From CALAZP01 sp964410725 (GTDB lineage Bacteria > Bacteroidota > Bacteroidia > Chitinophagales > Saprospiraceae), in contig CAYPID010000029.1 of NCBI GenBank assembly GCA_964410725.1, positions 1-28,967 on the forward strand: 28,967 bases of DNA, in the 5' to 3' direction. The position numbers and the translations under genes were made by a program. This document shows positions 22,414-28,967 of this stretch, piece after piece. Below the pieces are notes generated by a model. It saw only the letters and a list, made by a program, of their open reading frames with translations, was not told where the DNA came from and made no database searches. Every line of letters starts with the position of its first letter. Within the stretch, counting starts at the first letter, position 1.

Positions 22414-23442
22414 TTAGTCTTTGATGCTTAAAAATGCATGGGCTATTTCTAGTCCTTTAATTTGTTCACGGACAAATTGAGCCAATGTATCGTAATCTCC
22501 CATGGCAAACTGGAGAAAGGCAGAGGCCTGGCCATAGATGGCGGGCAAAGGAGATTTTTGGATCAAATAATAGCCATCCAAATAGCTTTGAATACCGCCG
22601 GAAATAATGAGTTGCTGACATTGAGGTTGGATGGTTTGTTTCTCAAGAGCCACTTCGAGCAACTGTACCATTTCAGTAGCCGTATGACCGATCTGCGCCA
22701 ATCCTTCATGGGTTTTTTGAGCAGTTGCATCACTTCTAAGCAATTCTAATAGGGCAAAATTAGTGCCTCCACTGGCAGCAAAATCTACTGCGGCTAAGGG
22801 GAGTTCCAAGAGGGCTTTAAGGCTGTTGATTCCCATGCCTTGCCCGACTTCCTTAACTATAATTGGAAAATTGGCTTGATCCAATAATCGCTGAATCGTA
22901 ATGATAGGAGGGGTGTAGTACCGGTCGCCTTCAGGTTGCAGCCACTCTTGAAGAGGGTTGATGTGAACGATAAGGCCATCGGCTTCCAATCGTTGAACCA
23001 AATTGGTAAGGAGGGATACCTTATTTTCGGCCAAGATTTGTTCGATTTGTGCGATCCCCAGGTTGGCGAATAAGGGTTGATCAGGACCCATAAATCTCCG
23101 GACGGCAAAATCGTCTGGGATGTCTGATAATCCCAGCAAACTCCTACAGGAACCCAAGCCCATACCCATTCCAAATTCTCCGCACGCCCTCGCCAGATTG
23201 TGGTTGATTTTTTTTGCCATAGCCGTTCCACCGGTCATACTAGATACCCAAATAGGGACTTGGAAGGTCTTTCCGAGGAAAGATATTGGTGGATAACTAC
23301 CTGATTTGGGATGACCCGAAAGTACTGGCTCAAAGTAAAATCGCTGATCCATGAGTTTGGGGTCAACCCGAGCCTTAAAGGCAAGTTCGATATGATCTTG
23401 TTTGCGCGCAGCCGCGTTGGGATCGTCTTTTGGTGTCTCCAT
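22414..23442 (-). CDS. fni: Isopentenyl-diphosphate delta-isomerase, type 2 (FMN-dependent)
   Basis: 342-aa TIM-barrel flavoenzyme that interconverts isopentenyl and dimethylallyl diphosphate. The N-terminal substrate motif is ARKQDHIELAFKA. Other family parts are PIWVSSMTGGTAMAKKINHN, GMGLGSCRSLL, IVHINPLQEWLQPEGDR, IIVKEVGQGM, AVDFAASGGTNFALLE and IISGGIQSYLDGY. The chosen start at 23442 (METPKDDPN) gives the usual family length; a reading from 23520 would add 26 residues and overlap the promoter. First gene of the mevalonate operon. Confidence 0.95.
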   Translation of the reverse strand: METPKDDPNAAARKQDHIELAFKARVDPKLMDQRFYFEPVLSGHPKSGSYPPISFLGKTFQVPIWVSSMTGGTAMAKKINHNLARACGEFGMGMGLGSCRSLLGLSDIPDDFAVRRFMGPDQPLFANLGIAQIEQILAENKVSLLTNLVQRLEADGLIVHINPLQEWLQPEGDRYYTPPIITIQRLLDQANFPIIVKEVGQGMGINSLKALLELPLAAVDFAASGGTNFALLELLRSDATAQKTHEGLAQIGHTATEMVQLLEVALEKQTIQPQCQQLIISGGIQSYLDGYYLIQKSPLPAIYGQASAFLQFAMGDYDTLAQFVREQIKGLEIAHAFLSIKD

Positions 23443-23492
23443 GTGGGTATTTATAAGGATTTCGAACAGTAGGAAAGACCTTAGGTTCACAA

Positions 23493-23520
23493 CAAAGGTA
23501 CAACAGCGTTCAGAAAACAA
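23493..23520 (-). promoter_or_regulatory. Housekeeping promoter of the mevalonate operon
   Basis: On the minus strand TTG (23520-23518, within a T-rich run) lies 17 bp before TACCTTTG (23500-23493), an exact fit to TTG-N17-23-TAnnTTTG. Transcription would start near 23487, about 45 bases before the fni ATG. This also argues against the longer fni start at 23520. Confidence 0.72.
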
Positions 23521-23650
23521 AAATTCGGATAGAAATAAATCAGCCTATATATCCGGGCAGATGACCCGATTGACCTTTTGAGGATTTCTCTTAATTTGAT
23601 AAATAATGGATAGTTCAGGGCCTCCGGCTGCATAATTGGCTAAGCCCAGT

Positions 23651-24388
23651 TCAGAGGGGGTATCTCTTAGATAAAATTTTAAATCCCGGTTGGCTAATCG
23701 GAATCGAAGTGACCCCATCTGATAAAAGGAGTTGATTTTGATCGAAGGATTGAATATAGTTGGCTTGAACAATATTGCTTTTAGACACCCTGATGAATAA
23801 ATCCTTTGGAAGGATATCCTCAATTTCCCTCAATGTAGAGCGATGAAGGAATTTTTTCTGATCCTTTAGTACAATCAAAACATAATTATCTTCTTTTTGG
23901 AAATAGATAATTTTCTCGATAGGAATTTTATTGATCCGCTTGGCCCACTTAATATTCAGATATTGTTCTTCTTGAAGGGTTTTAGATTGATAATCAAAAA
24001 TATTTAATGCAATTTCAATAGAGGCAAATAAATCTTCCTTAGAGAACGGTTTGACTACATATCCTTGTGGTTGAGTAGGCTTGGCTCTTTCAATAGTGGC
24101 GGAATCACTATTGGCGGTCAAATATATAATTGGAATATTTTTATGCTTTCTAACATAATGACCTAAATCAATTCCATCTTTTTCAGAATTCAAATGAATA
24201 TCAATTAAAAGGATATCAGGGTCTTCTTGATCAATCAAATCCTTTCCCTCTTTGTAATTTAAAGCCGGTTCAATTATTTCATAGTTCAGTTCCATCAGGA
24301 TATCCTCTAGTGTTGAAGCAATGACCATTTCATCCTCTATAATGCCTATCCTGATTTGTCTCACTTTTTTTTTCACAAATGAAATCAT
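23651..24388 (-). CDS. LytTR-family response regulator
   Basis: 245-aa two-component output protein. The receiver domain covers about 12-132: acidic pocket Glu19/Asp20 (IIEDEMVIA), phosphoacceptor Asp63 (LLIDIHLNSEKDG), Thr91 (YLTANSD) and Lys113 (VVKPFS). The LytTR DNA-binding domain covers about 150-245 (KIIYFQKEDNYVLIVL, FLHRSTLREIEDILPKD, FIRVSKSNIVQANYI). It is 50 bp downstream of the sensor kinase gene on the same strand, and the two are very likely a cognate pair. Target promoters are unknown; LytTR proteins usually bind pairs of short direct repeats. Confidence 0.94.
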   Translation of the reverse strand: MISFVKKKVRQIRIGIIEDEMVIASTLEDILMELNYEIIEPALNYKEGKDLIDQEDPDILLIDIHLNSEKDGIDLGHYVRKHKNIPIIYLTANSDSATIERAKPTQPQGYVVKPFSKEDLFASIEIALNIFDYQSKTLQEEQYLNIKWAKRINKIPIEKIIYFQKEDNYVLIVLKDQKKFLHRSTLREIEDILPKDLFIRVSKSNIVQANYIQSFDQNQLLLSDGVTSIPISQPGFKILSKRYPL

Positions 24389-24438
24389 TTATTCTTAAAG
24401 TTTGAATATTAAGGGGTTAACCTGCGAAAAACAGGTTT

Positions 24439-27400
24439 TTAAGCCTTTTTCTTTCTTAAAAAAATCTCCTTAAAAGTTATGGTGAAATGGCTGCCCCTAT
24501 CAAAATGATAGGTAGCGGTCCCCCCTAGTTGTCGTGCCAAACCTTTAATTAGCTTTAAACCTAGTGTTTTTACAGTCTTAAATTCAATATTCGATTGCAA
24601 TCCAGGTCCATTATCCTGGTATTGAAGTTGGTAATCCCCCTCTGCAACTTCTAGAATGGCAACCTGAATAACTACCTCTTGTTGGTTGGGTAGGCTGTAT
24701 TTGTAAGAATTGGTGATTAATTCGTTCAGGATGATTCCTAGAGGGACTGCTGTATCCACATCGAAAGTCCAATCCAATTGTCCCGCATGTACTTTTAATA
24801 CTTTAGAGGGGTTTTCAAATAAATCTTTAATCTGGAAAATTAGATCATTAAAAAATGGAAGAAATTGAATGGAAGCGAGTTGTTCACTCTCGTATAGATT
24901 CTGATGAATTAGGGCAATGCTGTTAATTCTACTTTGTCCATCATTCAAAGCCTTTTGACCGGCTTTATCTTCAATGGATCTTTTTTGTAAATGCAACAAG
25001 CCGCTTATAATTTGTAGATTGTTTTTTACTCGATGGTGAATTTCTTGTAAAAGTCGCTCTCGGTCCTTTAAGGCTTTTTTTAACTCTACGGTTCGATTCG
25101 ATACCAAATCCTCTAAGGTTTTATTGCGCTGCTGAAGTGCATACGTCCTGTATTGAAAGAGGGCCATCAAAAGAGCGATGCTCAATAAAAGGAATCCTAT
25201 CCAAAAGGGCATTTGAAGATAAAAGGGCCGAGCGACGGAAATGGGCAATGTCAGGGTGCTTATCCTGGTGGACTGCCCAAAGGGTTCGGCTTTAATTTCA
25301 ATTTTATGGGTTCCATAAGGGAGTTGGAATAGTCTAAGGCTGTTGGTATTGAGAGGTATCCAATCCTTTTCAATGGTTACTATCCGGTAAGAGTACTTTG
25401 CTGCTTGTGGAGAATAGTCTAAAAGAATAAAATCCAAATTGAGGGTACGATCAGAGGTTTGATAAGTTATGGGCTTTTTGAATTTGTAATCCTCCAAAAC
25501 AGAGCGAATGTCTCCTTCTTTGTTTTGTATAGTAAAATGATTCAAGACCAAAGGAAACCTTTGTGGTGGTGCGGAATCAAATAAAAAATCACTAGGATTG
25601 AAAAGAGTCAAACCATTAATGCCTCCCATAACTATTCGACCATCGTGCAATTTAACTGAGGCGATCCGATTAAATTCCTCTTCTACTAATCCATCTTCTT
25701 TAAGGTACACTTTTTTCAGCCCCGAATTCGGTTGAAATTGAATCAATCCTTTATCAGTGGAAATCCAAATATTTTCTTGATCATCTACCTCCATTCGATA
25801 CATCGAAAAATGACCCCAATCTTTAGAAAATTCATACGATTCTTCTTTCCATTTTCTCCAATCTGAGCCCAATCTCCATAGCCCCTTTGAGGTAGCCCCC
25901 CAATAGACACCGTCTTTGGTTTGGGCCAAGTCAAAAAGCTGAATTTCATTTGGATAAAAAATCAATTCCATCTGGCCGACCTCATTGAATCGGTATACTC
26001 CATTTTGACAGATCCACCAAATCTCATTTTCTTCATATTCAATAGTTCGATAGGGAATAAAAGGATAATTGGCACCCTCTTTAACCGGAATCAACTGAAA
26101 GGTTTGAGAGGAGGGAAAAAATTCATATATACTATCCCGAATGCCTACCAAGATACTACCCGATTCCGTTGGATATAAGGTCCATATTTCTTTTTGAAAA
26201 GAAGGAGATTGATAAATAATACGTTGGGTTCTTGGATCTAAAGCTATCAGGCGGTCATTTGCCAGATAAATTAAACCATCCAGCTCAATAATTGGAAAGA
26301 GATTAGTTTCAAAATCTATGGGAAATATAACAGGTGGTTTGCCCAATTCGATCTTGACTAATTTGTTCCAAACATTGGCTAAGACTGATCCACTTCTGGC
26401 TGGGTATTCTAAAATTCCTCTAACCTGATTCAGGGACAGCTCCTGTTGATCTGCTCGAGTAAATTGGTTGTCAAAATGATTAGATTGAATACTAACTTTA
26501 ATCAATCCTATGGAAGTACTTAACCAATAAATATTACCGAAATCTTTTCGCGCATGATTGATTCGAAAACCACCCAATTCCTGGACAACGGTTGGGGCAA
26601 AAATTTCTACACTTCCATTGGATGTATAATAAATTAATCCGTTATTCTCTGAATTGATAAAATAACCATCGCCATTATCTATGGGTATGCCCAATGGCGC
26701 CAAATAGGTTTTTAAGTTGCTCAAAGAAGAATCAACGGGAATTTTCTTCCAAGATTTTTCATATAATACCCGTTGCTCAATTTGACTTCCCGTATGACTT
26801 AAAAGGTAAGGATGGTCATCCAATTGGAAAAAAAATTCTGGTTCGACCGCTGGTAATGGTACACGTTGGCCGTCAAACAAAAAAAAGAGCTGATTTCCCA
26901 ATTTAATGACGGTTAGATTTTTAGAGAAACTACTCATTAAGACATTAAGATTTAGAAGTTCCCCTTCGGGAAAAGTTTCTATTCGCTCCGTTCCCTTCTG
27001 CTCTGAATATTGCCAATAAGTGAAGGGTTTCTTGGTGATCAAATGCCAAAGTTCAAGTTCCCGATCTTTTTCTACCCAAACCAAATCTTTTAGTTGAAAC
27101 GGGCTTTCAGGAAAAAGCTCAGTAGGTCGAGAAAGAGAAAAGTCTATCGGGTTCAGAATTTGAAAATCAGGTTCTGGTACTAATTGATAACTTTTGATTC
27201 CATAGGTAATTAGAATTTCCTGATTTGGCAAAGGGGTTAATTGTATGATTTTATTGCCTAATAATCCCTGCTGTAAGGATAAAAACTCACGACCATCAAA
27301 TCGATTCAACCCTTGATTGGTCCCAATCCAAAGATATCCGTACCGGTCTTTAACGGTATGGTAAACTTCTTTGGAAGCTAGGCCATCAGATGGGGTAATA

Positions 27401-27483
27401 ATTTGGTAGGAAATAAGGTTGGATTTGCGGTCATTTGCACCCAAAAATGTCGAAAAAGCCAGGAAGACATAGAGCAATCTCAT
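24439..27483 (-). CDS. Sensor histidine kinase with periplasmic beta-propeller, Y_Y_Y and HisKA_2 domains
   Basis: 1014-aa membrane kinase. A signal peptide (1-16) is followed by a two-component Reg_prop-type propeller (about 25-640), seen as blade motifs such as DRYGYLWIGTNQGLNRFDG (47-64) and DDQENIWISTDKGLIQF (567-583). A Y_Y_Y domain follows at about 675-750, a membrane helix at about 758-776 and a short coiled coil at about 780-812. The HisKA_2 domain has the phosphoacceptor His817 in EIHHRVKNNLQIISGLL, and the ATPase domain has Asn920/Asn925 (ILNELITNSYKYS) and DNGPGL (957-962). No receiver domain is fused, unlike classical HTCS proteins, so the signal passes to the LytTR regulator downstream. 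Such propellers often sense glycan fragments. Divergent from a sulfatase gene. Confidence 0.94.
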   Translation of the reverse strand: MRLLYVFLAFSTFLGANDRKSNLISYQIITPSDGLASKEVYHTVKDRYGYLWIGTNQGLNRFDGREFLSLQQGLLGNKIIQLTPLPNQEILITYGIKSYQLVPEPDFQILNPIDFSLSRPTELFPESPFQLKDLVWVEKDRELELWHLITKKPFTYWQYSEQKGTERIETFPEGELLNLNVLMSSFSKNLTVIKLGNQLFFLFDGQRVPLPAVEPEFFFQLDDHPYLLSHTGSQIEQRVLYEKSWKKIPVDSSLSNLKTYLAPLGIPIDNGDGYFINSENNGLIYYTSNGSVEIFAPTVVQELGGFRINHARKDFGNIYWLSTSIGLIKVSIQSNHFDNQFTRADQQELSLNQVRGILEYPARSGSVLANVWNKLVKIELGKPPVIFPIDFETNLFPIIELDGLIYLANDRLIALDPRTQRIIYQSPSFQKEIWTLYPTESGSILVGIRDSIYEFFPSSQTFQLIPVKEGANYPFIPYRTIEYEENEIWWICQNGVYRFNEVGQMELIFYPNEIQLFDLAQTKDGVYWGATSKGLWRLGSDWRKWKEESYEFSKDWGHFSMYRMEVDDQENIWISTDKGLIQFQPNSGLKKVYLKEDGLVEEEFNRIASVKLHDGRIVMGGINGLTLFNPSDFLFDSAPPQRFPLVLNHFTIQNKEGDIRSVLEDYKFKKPITYQTSDRTLNLDFILLDYSPQAAKYSYRIVTIEKDWIPLNTNSLRLFQLPYGTHKIEIKAEPFGQSTRISTLTLPISVARPFYLQMPFWIGFLLLSIALLMALFQYRTYALQQRNKTLEDLVSNRTVELKKALKDRERLLQEIHHRVKNNLQIISGLLHLQKRSIEDKAGQKALNDGQSRINSIALIHQNLYESEQLASIQFLPFFNDLIFQIKDLFENPSKVLKVHAGQLDWTFDVDTAVPLGIILNELITNSYKYSLPNQQEVVIQVAILEVAEGDYQLQYQDNGPGLQSNIEFKTVKTLGLKLIKGLARQLGGTATYHFDRGSHFTITFKEIFLRKKKA

Positions 27484-27549
27484 TAATAAATGTAATCCTT
27501 ATTTCCCATGTTTTTATAACTTACTTCGTAAAAACCATATCTTTCTAAA

Positions 27550-28950
27550 ATGAAACATCTATTATTTGCTATTCTTTTAAGTTTACCGCTAACTGCGTCT
27601 TTGTGGAGTCAAACTCCCAATATTGTTCTGGTTTATATTGACGATTTAGGATATGGAGACATTGGACACAACGGAGCTTTAGGTTATCCAACGCCCAATT
27701 TTGACCAATTGGCTCATGAGGGAGTGACCTTCAAACAATTTTATTCCCCCCAAGCGGTTTGTTCAGCTTCCAGAGCTGGTTTGTTAACCGGATGTTATCC
27801 AAATCGAGTTGGTTTTAGTGGCGCGATGGACCACACCTCAAAGGCAGGGCTCCATCAGGAGGAAACTACCATAGCGGAAATGCTAAAAGAAAGGGGTTAT
27901 GCTACTGCTGTCTTTGGTAAATGGCATCTGGGACATCGGGAGCCTTTTTTGCCGACCAGGCATGGATTCGACGAATACTTCGGTATTCCTTATTCCAACG
28001 ATATGTGGCCCAATCATCCGGTTTCGAAAAACTACTATCCTCCTCTACCTTTATATGAGAATGAAATGGTGATGGATACCAATCCAGATCAACGACAATT
28101 CACTACCTGGTTTACCGAAAAAACCATAGATTTTATTGAACGCAAAAAAGACCAACCTTTTTTTGTTTACCTCGCGCATCCCATGCCGCATGTCCCCTTA
28201 TTCGTTTCGGATAAGTTTGCCGGCCAGTCTGGGCAAGGGCTTTTCGGAGACGTAATCATGGAATTGGATTGGAGCATAGGGGAGATTAGAAAATCCCTCA
28301 AAGATTTGGGGTTAGAAGATAACACCTTATTCATAGTGACTTCTGACAATGGTCCCTGGTTGAATTATGGCAATCATGCAGGTAGTGCAGGGGGATTGCG
28401 AGAGGGAAAAGGGACAACCTTTGATGGGGGCCAAAAGGTTCCAGCCATGATGGCGTGGCCTGGAGTCATCCCTCCTGGAAGTGTTTCTAATGGGTTGGCC
28501 AGTGCAATTGATGTATTGCCCACCATTGCCGAAGCTACTGCTGCTGACCTTCCCGACCGAAAGATTGATGGGGTGAGTTTGCTGCCTCTCCTCAAAAATC
28601 CCTACGGGGAAAGTCCTCGGGACACCTTCTTATATTATTACAGAAGAAATAACTTAGAAGCGGTAAGATTGGGGAATTGGAAATTGGTCCTGCCTCATTG
28701 GGGAAGGACTTATGAAGGGTTCAATCCTGGAAAGGATGGTCAACCGGGAGGAGCGAATGAACGTTTTAATTTTGAAGGCGGATTGTACGATTTGAGAAGA
28801 GATCCGGGGGAGCGTTATAATGTAAAATATGCATTTCCAGCCATATATGCCCAGCTGATGGAAATTGTGGAAAAGGCCCGGAAAGAACTGGGAGATGAAT
28901 TGACTGGGGAAGAGGGAACAGAAAGAAGACCTTTAGGGCGCATCGAATAA
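27550..28950 (+). CDS. Secreted sulfatase (arylsulfatase/GALNS-like)
   Basis: 466-aa family S1 sulfatase. The signal peptide is residues 1-20 (MKHLLFAILLSLPLTASLWS), so it is periplasmic or secreted. Metal-binding Asp31/Asp32 (VYIDDLGYGD), the formylglycine cysteine Cys71 in CSASRAGLLTG with Arg75, Lys124/His126 (GKWHLGH), His214 (HPMPHVPLF), Asp266/Asn267 (SDNGPW) and Lys287 are all present, so it should be active once a maturase converts Cys71. The GGLREGKGTTFDGG stretch is shared with arylsulfatase A and N-acetylgalactosamine-6-sulfatase types, but the true substrate is unknown. It is divergent from the sensor kinase across 66 bp. The C-terminus is intact. Confidence 0.95.
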   Translation: MKHLLFAILLSLPLTASLWSQTPNIVLVYIDDLGYGDIGHNGALGYPTPNFDQLAHEGVTFKQFYSPQAVCSASRAGLLTGCYPNRVGFSGAMDHTSKAGLHQEETTIAEMLKERGYATAVFGKWHLGHREPFLPTRHGFDEYFGIPYSNDMWPNHPVSKNYYPPLPLYENEMVMDTNPDQRQFTTWFTEKTIDFIERKKDQPFFVYLAHPMPHVPLFVSDKFAGQSGQGLFGDVIMELDWSIGEIRKSLKDLGLEDNTLFIVTSDNGPWLNYGNHAGSAGGLREGKGTTFDGGQKVPAMMAWPGVIPPGSVSNGLASAIDVLPTIAEATAADLPDRKIDGVSLLPLLKNPYGESPRDTFLYYYRRNNLEAVRLGNWKLVLPHWGRTYEGFNPGKDGQPGGANERFNFEGGLYDLRRDPGERYNVKYAFPAIYAQLMEIVEKARKELGDELTGEEGTERRPLGRIE

Positions 28951-28967
28951 CCGTTGTTTATGAAAAA

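Noticed and set aside
23443..23520. 26-residue N-terminal extension of the IPP isomerase
   Set aside because: It would run through a promoter matching the consensus and exceeds the family length.
23545..23823. 92-aa minus-strand frame overlapping the end of the LytTR regulator
   Set aside because: It overlaps 173 bp of a complete LytTR domain in another frame, and the part beyond looks non-coding; the regulator ends normally, so no frameshift is needed.
28960..28967. ATGAAAAA at the right edge, possibly the start of a gene after the sulfatase
   Set aside because: Only eight bases are visible; it may well be a start codon of a secreted protein, but this cannot be supported.

Overview
The window comes from a member of the Bacteroidota, most likely a Saprospiria/Flavobacteriia-type marine or activated-sludge bacterium (the class is an inference). 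The evidence: an arginine cluster with the succinyl-type transcarbamylase typical of this phylum; promoter elements matching the phylum's TTG...TAnnTTTG pattern; a class II HMG-CoA reductase/type 2 IPP isomerase operon; a Reg_prop/Y_Y_Y sensor kinase with a LytTR regulator; and almost no Shine-Dalgarno sequences. Base composition is moderate and looks even. I see no phage, plasmid, IS element, tRNA, rRNA or CRISPR array.

Layout. 1-1045 (minus): an ECF sigma factor gene, an unannotated 56-aa basic protein and the start of a secreted protein form a likely operon. 1157-2344 (plus): a membrane-anchored HtrA protease, divergent from the sigma factor. 2507-3205 (plus): a ComF-like phosphoribosyltransferase. 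3253-3541: three tandem ~92-bp repeats that copy the end of pyrH. 3517-6769 (minus): the translation block rplM-rpsI-rpsB-tsf, a terminator, then pyrH. 7032-7880 (minus) methyltransferase, 7942-8517 (plus) PepSY membrane protein, 8559-10547 (plus) transketolase, 10549-11289 (minus) CutC.

11315-19527 (plus) is a complete, tightly packed arginine operon: GNAT acyltransferase, argG, argC, argD, argF', argB, argE-like and argH. It should carry glutamate to arginine through N-succinylated intermediates. It is preceded by a short ORF whose last eight codons contain four arginine codons and whose stop codon lies in the loop of a hairpin followed by a U run. This is a strong candidate for an arginine-responsive leader-peptide attenuator and is the most interesting element here.

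19499-23442 (minus): an Nfu Fe-S scaffold gene (3' end overlapping argH) and a mevalonate-pathway operon (fni, HMG-CoA reductase, GHMP kinase) with its own promoter. 23651-27483 (minus): a two-component system, a periplasmic-propeller histidine kinase plus a LytTR response regulator. 27550-28950 (plus): a secreted sulfatase divergent from the kinase. Together these may form a small module for sensing and processing sulfated glycans.
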